A DNA stretch of 40,624 bases. It comes from an uncultured Oscillospiraceae bacterium (GTDB taxonomy: Bacteria > Bacillota > Clostridia > Oscillospirales > Oscillospiraceae). Each line of letters opens with the position of its first letter. The first letter of the stretch is position 1. Below the pieces are notes generated by a model. The model was given only the letters and a program-made list of their open reading frames with translations, was not told the origin of the DNA and did not search any database. The stretch is taken from positions 1 through 40,624 of the forward strand of contig CAJFVK010000005.1 of assembly GCA_904420435.1 (NCBI GenBank). The letters are read 5' to 3'. Below are positions 14,270-23,618 of this stretch, one piece after another. The position numbers and the translations under genes are program-made.

Positions 14270-15310
14270 TCAGGCGTCCTGGAGGACGTAGTGGGTGACG
14301 CCGAACAGGCGGCACAGGGCCAGCTTGGCCTGGAGGCTCTCCGGGCTCTGGTACCAGACCGTGGTGGTGCGGCTGCCGTTGGTATAGGTCAGGTAGCTGC
14401 AGGCGTACACGGTGGAATAATAGGTGTGGACGTCGTCCCGCTGGAGGTAGCGTTCCACCTGGCTGGCGGAGATAGTCTGGGAGGACTCGACGGCGCTGCC
14501 GGAGGTGACGGTGGCCACCCCGCCGGCGGAGAAGACCACAGCCACCTGGCTTAGATCCGCCCCGCTGCTCCGGGCGTCCCGGAGGACCTCGTAGAGGGCG
14601 TCCAGGGGCTCCAGGGGGGTGGTGGGCACGGTGGTTTCCGCCGAGGGGGCCGGGGTTTCCACGGTGAGGAGGGTATAGCCATCGCCATCCACCTCCGTGC
14701 TCTGGGTGTGGAGCCGCTCATAGCAGCGCATCAGGATGGCGGCGGCCTGCTCCCGGGTGGAGGAGCCGCCGGGCTGGAAGGTCCCGTCCGGCTGACCGGT
14801 GATCAGGCCCATGTCGTAAGCCAGGGCGATGTAGCCCCGGTTGGAGGTCACATCGGAGAAGGGGAGGGAGGCGTCGCTCATCCTGCCGGCCAGGGCGTTG
14901 TAGCCCAGGGCCCGGACCAGCATGGAGGCCATCTCCTCCCGGGTGATGGGGTCGTCCGGCCGGAAGGCGGAGGCGTAGTCCGGAACCGCGCCGTGCTCCA
15001 GAGCAGTTTCCACGGCGGAGTAGTACCACCGGAAAGACGCGCAGTCGGTGAAGGAGGGGGTGGCGGGGGAGATCATCTCCCAGCCGAACAGGCGGCACAG
15101 GGCGGTGACGAACTGGGCGCGGGTCATGGTCTGCCCCATGCCGAACACGTTCTCCTCCACGCCCTGGAAGAGGCCCGCCTCGGTGGCTCCGACGATGTAG
15201 TCCCGGGCCCAGCTGCCGGCGGGCACGTCTGTATAGGATACGGCTGCCGCCGGGACGGCGGCGCACAGAATAACGGCAGCCAGCAGGCAGGCGGCCATAC
15301 GTTTTTTCAT
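14270..15310 (-). CDS. Exported protein with three S-layer homology (SLH) domains
   Basis: 346 residues. A cleavable signal peptide is clear (MKKRMAACLLAAVILCAAVPAAAVS). Three SLH domains follow: about residues 26-85 (YTDVPAGSWARDYIVGATEAGLFQG...TRAQFVTALCRLFG), about 87-145 (FTDCASFRWYYSAVETALEHGAV...TREEMASMLVRALG) and about 150-205 (FSDVTSNRGYIALAYDMGLITG...TREQAAAILMRCYERL). SLH domains anchor proteins to pyruvylated secondary cell-wall polymer. After a Thr/Pro linker the final 110 residues are of unknown type, ending in VWYQSPESLQAKLALCRLFG, which faintly recalls the last strand-helix of GH18 proteins. AAGGG precedes the ATG by 9 nt. Confidence 0.88.
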   Translation of the reverse strand: MKKRMAACLLAAVILCAAVPAAAVSYTDVPAGSWARDYIVGATEAGLFQGVEENVFGMGQTMTRAQFVTALCRLFGWEMISPATPSFTDCASFRWYYSAVETALEHGAVPDYASAFRPDDPITREEMASMLVRALGYNALAGRMSDASLPFSDVTSNRGYIALAYDMGLITGQPDGTFQPGGSSTREQAAAILMRCYERLHTQSTEVDGDGYTLLTVETPAPSAETTVPTTPLEPLDALYEVLRDARSSGADLSQVAVVFSAGGVATVTSGSAVESSQTISASQVERYLQRDDVHTYYSTVYACSYLTYTNGSRTTTVWYQSPESLQAKLALCRLFGVTHYVLQDA

Positions 15311-15342
15311 AGAAGAACACCCTTTCGCACAAACTTGAAAGC

Positions 15343-15371
15343 ATTATAGCAAAAAACACAGCTGCCGTCAA
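15343..15371 (-). promoter_or_regulatory. Sigma-A promoter of the SLH protein gene
   Basis: Reverse strand TTGACG, 17-bp spacer, exact TATAAT with TGC before it. Confidence 0.85.
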
Positions 15372-15386
15372 ATCCGTACTTTTTAC

Positions 15387-15415
15387 TTTACGTTGGGGGG
15401 ATCCTTTGCTATAAT
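15387..15415 (+). promoter_or_regulatory. Sigma-A promoter of the recJ operon
   Basis: TTTACG, 17-bp spacer, exact TATAAT with TGC before it. Start of transcription is expected near 15422, which makes the ORF-track ATG at 15429 an unlikely start. Confidence 0.75.
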
Positions 15416-15482
15416 AATCTAAATTATTATGCCTAACTGGAGGCCCGCGGGCCCCCGGAAACAGAGAAAGGAGCGGGAAGCC

Positions 15483-17582
15483 TTGAAATATGCGCGGTGG
15501 ATCAGCAGTCCCAGCCCGGAAGGGGCGGCGGACCGGCTGATGGACGCGGGCTATCCCTACCTGGTGTCGTCGGTGCTGGCCTCCCGCGGGATCTGCACCC
15601 CGGAGGACGCGGCGGCATTCCTGGCCAGAGAGCACAGTCTGAGCGATTCGCCTTTTTTGATGAAGGATATGGACAAGGCGGTGGACCGGATCAACCGGGC
15701 CATCGCCGGAGGAGAGAAGATCGCCGTGTTCGGCGACTACGATGTGGACGGCATCACCGCCACGGTCCTGGTGATGGACTACCTGCGCCGCCGGGGCGCC
15801 CGGTGCTGCAAGTATATCCCCCGCCGGATCGAGGACGGGTACGGCCTGGGCAGGGAGCCCATGCGGATGCTCGTGGAGCAGGAGAAGATCGACCTGCTGG
15901 TGACGGTGGACTGCGGCATCACTGCCCTGGAGGAGGCGGAGTACGCCCGGGAGCTGGGGATCGACCTCATCATCACCGACCACCACGAGTGCAAGGAGAC
16001 CCTGCCCCGGGCGGTGGCGGTGGTGAACCCCCACCGGCCGGACTGCTCCTATCCCTTCAAGGGCCTGGCGGGGGTGGGCGTGGCGCTGAAGCTGGTCCTG
16101 GCCCTGGGGGGCGACGACCGGGAGGAGGCCCTCTTCGCCCGGTACTGCACCCTGGCCGCCATCGGCACGGTGGCGGACGTGATGCCCATGAGCGGGGAGA
16201 ACCGGACCATCGTCTACCGGGGCCTGCGCTCTATCCGCAACAGCGACATGGTGGGCCTGCGGGCCCTTTTGAAGGAGACGGGGCTGTGGGACAAGGAGAT
16301 CACCTCCACCCAGATCGGCTTTGTCCTGGCCCCCCGAATCAACGCCGCCGGGCGCATGGGGGAGGCGGATTTGGCGGCGGACCTGCTGCTGACGGACGAC
16401 GCCGCCCGGGCCGAGGAGCTGGCCCGGGAGCTCTGCCAGCTCAACCGGGAGCGGCAGGCGGTGGAGCAGGAGATCTTCGCCCAGGCGGTGGAACAGATCG
16501 ACACCCTGCCCGAGGGGGAGCGCAGCGCCCTGGTGCTCAGCAGCGAGGCGTGGCACCAGGGGGTGGTGGGGATCGTGGCCTCCCGCCTGTCTGAGAAATA
16601 CTCCTGCCCCAGCTTCATGATCCACATGGGGGCGGACGGCATCGGAAAGTGCTCCTGCCGCAGCTACGGTGGGTTCAACCTGTTCACCGCCCTGGAGTCC
16701 TGCGCGGACCTACTGGAGGGCTTCGGCGGCCACGAGCTGGCCGCGGGCTTTACCATCCGCCGGGAGAACATCCCCGCCTTCCGCAAGCGGATCAACCGCT
16801 GCGTGCGGGAGTACTGCAACGGCCGGCGGCCGGTGTCCTCCCTGGAGGTGGACGTGGTGATCGACCGGCCCGAGCGGGTGAACCTGGAGGAGGTGGAGGA
16901 GCTGGGCCGCCTGGAGCCCTACGGCTCCGGCAACAACCGCCCGGTGTTCTGCCTCACCGGCGCCAAGATCGAGAGCATGCAGGCCGTGGGCCAGAACAAG
17001 CACCTGAAGCTGCGGCTGTCCAAGGGGAAATATTTCTTTGACGCCATCTACTTTTCCGCCACCCGGGCCGCCTGCGGCCTGAACCCGGGGGACCGGGTGG
17101 ACGCGGCCTTCCATCTGCAGATCAACGAGTTCCGGGGCAGCTCCTCGGTGCAGCTGCAGATGGTGGACCTGCGCCCCTCCCTCTACCCCTCCGCCCGGGA
17201 GTGGGAGTGCATGCGCCTGTGCGGCGGCTTCGTGGAGGGCGGTGACGTCCGGCCCCAGGAGGCGGCCCGGCTGCTGCCGGGACGGGAGCAGTTCGTGCGG
17301 GTGTGGCAGAGCCTGACGCGCCTTTGCGCCCAGGGGGAGGCGGACGTGCCGGAGCTGCCGGCCCTGCGGCAGATCGCCGGGGCCGCGGGCGGCGCGGAGC
17401 CGTTCCTGCGGGCCAATTTCTGCGTGGCCGTGTTTGCCGAGCGGGATTTGATCCGGGTGGAGCGGGCGAACGGCCAGCTGCACATCGCCTTGGAGAAGGG
17501 CAGGAAGGTATCCCTGGAGGACAGCAGCTATATCCGGCGCCTCCGGGCGGTGCTGGGCATGGAAGAGAAGGGAGAGAGATAA
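15483..17582 (+). CDS. recJ: Single-stranded-DNA-specific exonuclease RecJ
   Basis: 5'-3' single-strand DNA exonuclease of recombination and base-excision repair. 699 residues from TTG 15483, preceded by AAAGGAGCGGG; the ATG at 15429 would leave a leader of only a few bases. Seen: motif I VFGDYDVDGITATV (about residue 85), motif III DHH in LIITDHHEC (about 165), then DHHA1-type LSSEAWHQGVVGIVASRLSEKY and GGHELAAGF, then an OB-like domain (LKLRLSKGKYFFDAIYF). The C-terminal 150 residues are the variable extension typical of Firmicutes. relA starts immediately after the stop, as in many Clostridia. Confidence 0.95.
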   Translation: MKYARWISSPSPEGAADRLMDAGYPYLVSSVLASRGICTPEDAAAFLAREHSLSDSPFLMKDMDKAVDRINRAIAGGEKIAVFGDYDVDGITATVLVMDYLRRRGARCCKYIPRRIEDGYGLGREPMRMLVEQEKIDLLVTVDCGITALEEAEYARELGIDLIITDHHECKETLPRAVAVVNPHRPDCSYPFKGLAGVGVALKLVLALGGDDREEALFARYCTLAAIGTVADVMPMSGENRTIVYRGLRSIRNSDMVGLRALLKETGLWDKEITSTQIGFVLAPRINAAGRMGEADLAADLLLTDDAARAEELARELCQLNRERQAVEQEIFAQAVEQIDTLPEGERSALVLSSEAWHQGVVGIVASRLSEKYSCPSFMIHMGADGIGKCSCRSYGGFNLFTALESCADLLEGFGGHELAAGFTIRRENIPAFRKRINRCVREYCNGRRPVSSLEVDVVIDRPERVNLEEVEELGRLEPYGSGNNRPVFCLTGAKIESMQAVGQNKHLKLRLSKGKYFFDAIYFSATRAACGLNPGDRVDAAFHLQINEFRGSSSVQLQMVDLRPSLYPSAREWECMRLCGGFVEGGDVRPQEAARLLPGREQFVRVWQSLTRLCAQGEADVPELPALRQIAGAAGGAEPFLRANFCVAVFAERDLIRVERANGQLHIALEKGRKVSLEDSSYIRRLRAVLGMEEKGER

Positions 17583-19778
17583 ATGGCAACCGTAGAACAG
17601 CGCTACCAACATCTGGAAAAAACCATACGGGGGTCCAACATCTCTGCGGATTTCAACCAGATCCGGGCGGCCTTTGAGTACGCCCAGGCCCACCACGGCA
17701 GCCAGCTGCGCCGGGACGGCACCCCCTATATCACCCATCCTCTGAACGTGGCCCAGATTGTGGCGGAGATGCGGCTGGACAGCGAGTCCATCCAGGCCGC
17801 CCTGCTCCACGACTGCATTGAGGACACGGACTCCACCTATGAGGACATCGCCAAGCGCTTCGGCACCGCGGTGGCGGACATTGTGGAGGGCGTCACCAAG
17901 CTGACGCGGGTCCACTGGACCACCATGGAGGAGGAGCAGATGGAGAACCTCCGGAAGATGCTCTTCGCCATGAGCCGGGATATCCGGGTGATTCTCATCA
18001 AGATTGCCGACCGGCTCCACAACATGCGGACCATGGAGTACCAGACGCCGGAGAAGCAGCGGAAAAAGGCCTTTGAAACCATGGAGATCTACGCCCCCAT
18101 CGCCCACCGCCTGGGAATGCAGAAGATCAAGTGGGAGTTGGAGGACCTGTCCCTGAAGTACCTGGACCCCATCGGCTACGACGAGATCACCTCCGCCCTC
18201 CAGGAGCGGCAGGAGGAGTACGAGGCCTTCATGGACCGGGTCCAGGAGGAGATCGTCCGGCGGCTGGACGAGCTGAAGATCGAGAACACGGTCTACGGCC
18301 GGGTGAAGCACCCCTACAGCATCTACCGGAAGATGTACGCCCAGGACAAGACCTTCGACGAGGTCTACGACCTCTTCGCCTTCCGGGTGATCGTCAACAC
18401 CGTGGCGGACTGCTACAATGTGCTGGGCGCCATCCACGACCTCTACAAGCCGGTGCTGGGCCGGTTCAAGGACTATATCGCCATGCCCAAGCCCAACATG
18501 TACCAGAGCCTCCACACCACGGTCATCGGCGACGACGGCATCCCCTTTGAGGTGCAGATCCGCACCTATGAGATGCACGCCATCGCCGAGTACGGCGTGG
18601 CGGCCCACTGGAAGTACAAGCAGGGCATCCAGTCGGACAACAAGGAGCAGACCTACGAGTGGATCCGCCGCCTGCTGGAGAACCAGGAGGACGCGGACGC
18701 GGAGGACTTTATCCACAACCTGAAGGTGGATATGTTCGACGACGAGGTGTACGTCTTCACCCCCCGGGGGGACGTGACCAACCTGCCCGCCGGGGCCACC
18801 CCCATCGACTTCGCCTACTCCATCCACTCCGCCATCGGCAACTCCATGACCGGCGCCAAGGTCAACGGACGGATGGTGGGCTTTGACTATGTGCTCCACA
18901 ACGGGGACATTGTGGAGATCCTCACCAGCAAGAGCGCCAAGGGCCCCAGCCGGGACTGGATGCAGATCGCCAAGAGCAGCGAGGCCCGCAGCAAGATCCG
19001 CCAGTGGTTCAAGAAGGAGCGGCGGGACGAGAACATCGCCAACGGCCGCAGCGCCTTTGAGGCGGAGCTCAAGCATGCGGGGATCCCCATGAGCGCGGTG
19101 GTGGCGCCGGACATTCTGGAGAAGGTTCTCAAGCCCACCAGCTTCAACACCCTGGACGAGATGTACGCCGCCATCGGCTACGGCGGCTATACCGCCCAGA
19201 AGGCGGTCCACCGCTTCCAGGTGGAGCTGGCCGCCCAGCAGAAGGCGGAGAAGGCGGCCAAGGCGGAGGCGGCCAAGACCGCCGACAACAAGCCCAAGCC
19301 CCAGCCCCCCAAGCGGACCCGGAGCGAGAAGGGCATCATTGTGGAGGGGCTCAGCAACTGCCTGGTGAAATTCGCCAAGTGCTGCACCCCGGTGCCCGGG
19401 GACGACATCATCGGCTTCATCACCCGGGGCTACGGGGTCAGCGTCCACCGGAAGGACTGCCCCAACGCCTCCCCGGAGCACCAGAAGGAGGAGCCCGGCC
19501 GGTGGATCACCGTCAGCTGGGGGGAGGACACCCACCTGAACTACGCCACCGCCCTGGAGGTGGTCTGCAAGGACCGGAACAACCTGCTGGTGGACATTTC
19601 CACGGCCATCAGCGTGTGCAAGGTGGGCGTAGCCAACCTGAACGTCCGCACCACCAGCGATGGCTTCGCCATTTTCTACTTGACCATCAACGTCACCGAC
19701 CGGCAGCAGCTGGACGCGGTGATGACCAAGATCCACAATATCCCCGACGTCATCAAGGTGACCCGGACCGCCGCGTAA
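17583..19778 (+). CDS. relA: Bifunctional (p)ppGpp synthetase/hydrolase, RelA/SpoT family
   Basis: Makes and degrades the alarmone (p)ppGpp. 731 residues with all domains. HD hydrolase: RDGTPYITHP (about 43-52) and ALLHDCIEDTD (about 71-81). Synthetase: FRVIVNTVADCYNVLGAIHDLYKPVLGRFKDYIAMPKPNMYQSLHTTV and EVQIRT (about 260-330). TGS: DVTNLPAGATPIDFAYSIHSAIG (about 395-420). A conserved Cys motif CLVKFAKCCTPVPGDDIIGF (about 595) and a C-terminal ACT domain complete it. Both active sites look intact, so it is a Rel-type bifunctional enzyme. A Lys/Ala-rich linker lies near residues 545-580. No gap separates it from recJ. Confidence 0.95.
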   Translation: MATVEQRYQHLEKTIRGSNISADFNQIRAAFEYAQAHHGSQLRRDGTPYITHPLNVAQIVAEMRLDSESIQAALLHDCIEDTDSTYEDIAKRFGTAVADIVEGVTKLTRVHWTTMEEEQMENLRKMLFAMSRDIRVILIKIADRLHNMRTMEYQTPEKQRKKAFETMEIYAPIAHRLGMQKIKWELEDLSLKYLDPIGYDEITSALQERQEEYEAFMDRVQEEIVRRLDELKIENTVYGRVKHPYSIYRKMYAQDKTFDEVYDLFAFRVIVNTVADCYNVLGAIHDLYKPVLGRFKDYIAMPKPNMYQSLHTTVIGDDGIPFEVQIRTYEMHAIAEYGVAAHWKYKQGIQSDNKEQTYEWIRRLLENQEDADAEDFIHNLKVDMFDDEVYVFTPRGDVTNLPAGATPIDFAYSIHSAIGNSMTGAKVNGRMVGFDYVLHNGDIVEILTSKSAKGPSRDWMQIAKSSEARSKIRQWFKKERRDENIANGRSAFEAELKHAGIPMSAVVAPDILEKVLKPTSFNTLDEMYAAIGYGGYTAQKAVHRFQVELAAQQKAEKAAKAEAAKTADNKPKPQPPKRTRSEKGIIVEGLSNCLVKFAKCCTPVPGDDIIGFITRGYGVSVHRKDCPNASPEHQKEEPGRWITVSWGEDTHLNYATALEVVCKDRNNLLVDISTAISVCKVGVANLNVRTTSDGFAIFYLTINVTDRQQLDAVMTKIHNIPDVIKVTRTAA

Positions 19779-19829
19779 GGCGGCGCTGTCCGGCTACCGA
19801 AGCAAAGTCCACAGGAAAGGAGAATTTCT

Positions 19830-20039
19830 ATGATATTTCCCGTACTGGGCATTTTTTTCGGCTGGACTTGGTTTATCTGGGCCTTTGTATTCGTCTTCTG
19901 CCTGGTGTCCGCCATCAAGCGGTCTGTGCAGGAGGCATCCAGCGGGGAGGACAAGAATTCCGCCTGGCCGGCCTTCTGGGCGGCCCTGTCCTTTGCCGTC
20001 ATTTTGGGCGGTATGGCATCGCTTTTCGCGATGCTGTAA
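19830..20039 (+). CDS. Small two-helix membrane protein of unknown function
   Basis: 69 residues. The first hydrophobic segment is residues 1-28 (IFPVLGIFFGWTWFIWAFVFVFCLVSAI). A short polar loop (KRSVQEASSGEDKNS) follows, then a second helix (AFWAALSFAVILGGMASLF). AAAGGAG precedes the ATG by 7 nt, which supports translation. It lies between relA and dtd in the same direction, probably in the operon. I recognise no family. Confidence 0.65.
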   Translation: MIFPVLGIFFGWTWFIWAFVFVFCLVSAIKRSVQEASSGEDKNSAWPAFWAALSFAVILGGMASLFAML

Positions 20040-20095
20040 GAAGCGAAAGAAAACATTTCAGAAAATTCATCGGATCAGTCTAAGGATGTGAAAAT

Positions 20096-20536
20096 ATGCG
20101 GGCAGTTGTAACAAGGGTGTCCTCCGCCTCCGTCACCATCGGCGGGGAAACGGTGGGGGAGATCCAGAGAGGCTATCTGGTCCTCCTGGGGGTGGCCCCG
20201 GAGGACACGGAGGAAACCGCCGGGAAGCTGGCGGACAAGATCTGCAACCTGCGGATCTTTGAGGACGAGAACGGGAAGATGAACCTGAACCTGGAGCAGG
20301 TGGGAGGAAGCCTCCTGGTGGTGAGCCAGTTTACCCTGCTGGCGGACACCTCCAGCCGGCGGCCCGGTTTCAGCGGCGCCGCCCGGCCGGAGATCGCCGT
20401 ACCCCTCTATGAGCGGTTTATGGCCCGCTGCCGGGAGCGGGGCTTCCGGGTGGAGCACGGCCAGTTCGGCGCGGAGATGCAGGTGGCCAGCGTCAACGAC
20501 GGGCCGGTGACCATCCTCTTTGACACCCAGGCGTAA
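20096..20536 (+). CDS. dtd: D-aminoacyl-tRNA deacylase
   Basis: Removes D-amino acids wrongly attached to tRNA. 146 residues, standard length. MRAVVTRVSSASVTI is the typical N-terminus, SQFTL (about residue 78) is the catalytic motif with the key Thr, and NDGPVT (about 136) is the cross-subunit motif that holds the chirality-selecting Gly-Pro. Dimeric cytoplasmic enzyme. Its position after relA and before a metallo-beta-lactamase-fold gene is the common clostridial order. Confidence 0.95.
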   Translation: MRAVVTRVSSASVTIGGETVGEIQRGYLVLLGVAPEDTEETAGKLADKICNLRIFEDENGKMNLNLEQVGGSLLVVSQFTLLADTSSRRPGFSGAARPEIAVPLYERFMARCRERGFRVEHGQFGAEMQVASVNDGPVTILFDTQA

Positions 20537-20557
20537 AACAGGAAAGGAGAACGCGCC

Positions 20558-21166
20558 ATGCTGCTGAAGACGATGACGGTGGGTCCTGTGGAAACCAACT
20601 GCTACTTGGTCGGGGATGAGCAGGCGGGAGCCTGCGCCCTGGTGGATCCGGGGGACAGCGCCCAGGCCCTGCTGTCCATGGTGGAGGAGAGCGGCCTCCG
20701 GCTGGAGGCTATTTTCCTCACCCATGGACACTACGACCACCGGGACGCGGTGGCGGACATTCTGGAGAAATACCCGGAGCTGCCGGTGTATATCCATGAG
20801 AAGGAGAAGCTCCGGCCCGGCCTTCCGGAGCGGTATTTCTACGGCGGGCCCTGCCAGCCCTACGCCGAGGGGGACACGGTGCAGGTGGGGAGCATCCCCT
20901 TCCGGGTGCTGGAAACCCCCGGCCACACGGCGGGCTCCGTGACGCTGGTGACCTCCGGGGTCATGCTCTCCGGGGATACCCTCTTTGCCGGCACCTGCGG
21001 CCGGTGCGACCTGCCCGGCGGCAGCATCGCGGACATGCTCTCCTCCCTGCGCCGGCTGGGGGAGCTGGAGGGGGACTACCAGGTCCTCCCCGGCCACGGC
21101 CCCGCCAGCACCCTGGAGCAGGAGCGACGGCGCAATCCCTATGTAAGGCAGGCCATGAGAAGATGA
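20558..21166 (+). CDS. Metallo-beta-lactamase fold hydrolase, glyoxalase II-like
   Basis: 202 residues. THGHYDHRDA carries the HxHxDH metal motif (about residue 52). Further ligands are in TPGHTAGS (about 125), LSGDTLF (about 142) and LPGHGP (about 180). This is the small YcbL/glyoxalase II-like group, with a two-metal site and thioester or similar substrates. The true substrate is not known for the clostridial dtd-hemZ neighbours. AAAGGAG precedes the ATG. The stop overlaps the hemZ start (ATGA). Confidence 0.88.
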   Translation: MLLKTMTVGPVETNCYLVGDEQAGACALVDPGDSAQALLSMVEESGLRLEAIFLTHGHYDHRDAVADILEKYPELPVYIHEKEKLRPGLPERYFYGGPCQPYAEGDTVQVGSIPFRVLETPGHTAGSVTLVTSGVMLSGDTLFAGTCGRCDLPGGSIADMLSSLRRLGELEGDYQVLPGHGPASTLEQERRRNPYVRQAMRR

Positions 21167-22653
21167 AACTGGAGCTGCGGGGACACGACTACAAATATGT
21201 GGTGGAGCAGAGCCTCCTGGCCTTCTTCCCGGAGGAGCGGCCGGTCTACGGCCCGGTGGCGCCGGAGGACGCCCGCTGGGCGGCGGTGTCCCTCCGGGAG
21301 GAGGGGGACCGCTGCGCCGTGACCACGGACATGGGGTGGGACGGCCGGCAGGCCTCCTTCACCCAGACCTGCACCCTTTCCGGGGACGATTACGCCCGGG
21401 AGGGCCAGCGCCGCCGGTGCATGGGCCTGAGCTTTTTCCGGGCCGCCCGGGAGGCCGCGGGCATCCGCCCCCCCTGGGGCAGCCTCACCGGCATCCGACC
21501 GGCCAAGGTGGCCGCGGAGCTGCTGGACCAGGGGCTCTCGGTGGAGGAGATGGGCCGGGCGCTGGAGGAGACCTATTTTGTCACCTCCCAGCGCCGGCGG
21601 CTGTGCCTGGACGCGGCCCTGGCCGCCCGGGAGGCGGACCGGGTCCTCCGGCCGGAGGAGATATCCCTCTATGTGGGCATCCCCTTCTGCCCCACCCGCT
21701 GCGCCTACTGCTCCTTTGTTTCCAACAGCGTGGAGAAATCCTTCCACCTGGTGGAGCCCTATCTGGAGGCCCTGGGCCGGGAGATCGCCTCGGCGGGGGC
21801 CATGGTCCGGGAGCTGGGGCTGCGGGTGAAGTCCTTCTATATGGGCGGAGGCACCCCCACCACCCTCTCGGCGGAGCAGATGGACCGGCTGCTGGGCGCC
21901 CTGGAGGAGCACTTTGACTTTGCCGGCCTCGAGGAGCTGACCGTGGAGGCCGGCCGGCCGGACACCATCAACCGGGAGAAGCTGGAGGTCCTCCGCCGCC
22001 ACGGCGTGGGGCGCATCAGCGTCAACCCCCAGACCATGGAGGACCACGTGCTCCGGGCCATCGGCCGCCGGCACACGGCGGCGGATGTGGAGCGGACCAT
22101 GGAGCTGGTGGCGGCGGTGGGCTTCCCCCACGTGAACATGGACCTGATCGCCGGCCTTCCGGAGGACACGGCGGAGGGGTTCCAGCGGAGCCTCCGGCGG
22201 GTGATGGACTTCGGCACCGACAACCTGACGGTCCACACCCTGAGCCTGAAAAAGGGCAGCCGCATCACTCTGGAGGGCAGCCGGATCCCCAGCGAGGGGG
22301 AGGTGGGGGCCATGCTGGATTACGCCGACCCGGCCCTCCGTGCCGCCGGCTTCGCCCCCTACTACCTCTACCGGCAGAAGTACCAGTCCGGCAGCTTTGA
22401 GAACGTGGGCTGGTGCAAAAAGGGCGGGGAGGGCCTCTACAACATCTACATCATGGAGGAGCTCCACACGATTTTGAGCCTGGGGGGCGGCGGCTCCACC
22501 AAGATGGTGGACCGGCGGCGCAGTCATATTGAGCGGGTGTTCAACATGAAATATCCCCAGGAGTATGTGGAGCGGCCGGAAAAAATCGAGGAGAATCAGC
22601 AGGCCTTTCGCGCCTTCTATGCTAAGATGAACCAAGACAGGAAAGGAACGTGA
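21163..22653 (+). CDS. hemZ: Coproporphyrinogen III dehydrogenase HemZ (radical SAM)
   Basis: Oxygen-independent coproporphyrinogen dehydrogenase-like radical SAM enzyme of Firmicutes. 496 residues from ATG 21163, which overlaps the upstream stop; the ORF-track start at 21004 lies inside the previous gene. IPFCPTRCAYCSF (about residue 180) is the CxxxCxYC iron-sulfur site. MGGGTPTTLSAEQMDRLL is the glycine-rich SAM-binding motif. The N-terminal 165 residues (with SLTGIRPAKVAAELL) are the HemZ-specific extension that separates it from HemN/HemW. Haem synthesis in an anaerobe may be partial; the exact activity is family-based inference. Confidence 0.92.
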   Translation: MKLELRGHDYKYVVEQSLLAFFPEERPVYGPVAPEDARWAAVSLREEGDRCAVTTDMGWDGRQASFTQTCTLSGDDYAREGQRRRCMGLSFFRAAREAAGIRPPWGSLTGIRPAKVAAELLDQGLSVEEMGRALEETYFVTSQRRRLCLDAALAAREADRVLRPEEISLYVGIPFCPTRCAYCSFVSNSVEKSFHLVEPYLEALGREIASAGAMVRELGLRVKSFYMGGGTPTTLSAEQMDRLLGALEEHFDFAGLEELTVEAGRPDTINREKLEVLRRHGVGRISVNPQTMEDHVLRAIGRRHTAADVERTMELVAAVGFPHVNMDLIAGLPEDTAEGFQRSLRRVMDFGTDNLTVHTLSLKKGSRITLEGSRIPSEGEVGAMLDYADPALRAAGFAPYYLYRQKYQSGSFENVGWCKKGGEGLYNIYIMEELHTILSLGGGGSTKMVDRRRSHIERVFNMKYPQEYVERPEKIEENQQAFRAFYAKMNQDRKGT

Positions 22654-22657
22654 CGGT

Positions 22658-23596
22658 ATGGCGTACTCGCTGCAGAAGATCAATGCCGCGGCCCGCAGCG
22701 ACCCCAAGGGGTTTGTGGAGGCCTGCGACGCCGACTTTGCCAAAAAGGTGGACCTGGCGGCCAGAAAGATCGCGGAAAACCTGAAAAACTCCCGGATCGT
22801 GCTCCTGTCCGGCCCCTCCGGCAGCGGCAAGACCACCACCAGCAAGAAGATCCAGGCCCGGCTGGAGGAGATGGGCATCCGGGCCCACGCGGTGTCCATG
22901 GACAACTACTTTCAGACCGTGGACCCTGAGACCTCCCCCCGGAACCGGGACGGGCTCATCGACTACGAGTCCCCCTTCTGCCTGGACATGGACCTGCTGA
23001 ACCGGCACTTCAAGATGCTGGACCGGGGGGAGACCATCTACATCCCCAAATTCGACTTTGCCCGGCAGATGCGCTCGGGCATCCGCAGCCACCCGTTGAA
23101 GCTGGGCAAGGACGAGATCGCCATCTTTGAGGGGATCCACGCCCTCAACGACATCATCACCGGCAAGAATCCCCAGGCGGAGAAGCTGTACATCTCCGCC
23201 CGGTCCAACGTGGAAGACGAGGCGGGCAATGTGGTGTTCAAGGGCACCTGGATGCGCCTGGCCCGCCGCACGGTGCGGGACGCCAAGTTCCGGGCCTGGG
23301 AGCCCCAGGTGACCATGAAGATGTGGAGCAACGTCCGCCGGGGGGAGAAGCTCTACATCTCCCCCTTCAAGGACAACGCCGACATCATGCTGGACAGTTC
23401 CCTGCCCTACGAGGTCAGCGTCATCAAGCCCTACGCTATGCCGGCCTTCCAGCAGCTGAAGCCGGAGATGGAGCGCTACGAGGAGATCGGCCACCTGCTG
23501 GAGGCCTACCCCAAGTTTGAAACCATTGAGGAGTCCTGCGTGTCGCCGGACTCCCTGGTGCGGGAGTTCATCGGCGGCGGAATCTATGACGAATAA
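22658..23596 (+). CDS. Nucleoside (uridine-type) kinase family protein
   Basis: 312 residues. LLSGPSGSGKTTTSKKI (about residue 50) is the Walker A loop. VSMDNYFQTVDPETSPRNRDGLIDYESP is the uridine kinase/phosphoribulokinase substrate region, and IAIFEGIHALND the Walker B-like segment. It lacks the N-terminal TGS domain found in some clostridial homologues. Predicted to phosphorylate uridine or a related nucleoside in salvage, though substrate choice cannot be read from sequence. The ribosome site is AGGAAAGGAACG. It follows hemZ by 4 nt. Confidence 0.85.
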   Translation: MAYSLQKINAAARSDPKGFVEACDADFAKKVDLAARKIAENLKNSRIVLLSGPSGSGKTTTSKKIQARLEEMGIRAHAVSMDNYFQTVDPETSPRNRDGLIDYESPFCLDMDLLNRHFKMLDRGETIYIPKFDFARQMRSGIRSHPLKLGKDEIAIFEGIHALNDIITGKNPQAEKLYISARSNVEDEAGNVVFKGTWMRLARRTVRDAKFRAWEPQVTMKMWSNVRRGEKLYISPFKDNADIMLDSSLPYEVSVIKPYAMPAFQQLKPEMERYEEIGHLLEAYPKFETIEESCVSPDSLVREFIGGGIYDE

Positions 23597-23618
23597 GGGA
23601 AAAGGGGAGGAACATGCC

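Noticed and set aside
15429-15482. ATG 15429 as the recJ start (ORF track)
   Set aside because: It lies about 7 nt after the predicted transcription start and has no ribosome site; TTG 15483 has AAAGGAGCGGG upstream.
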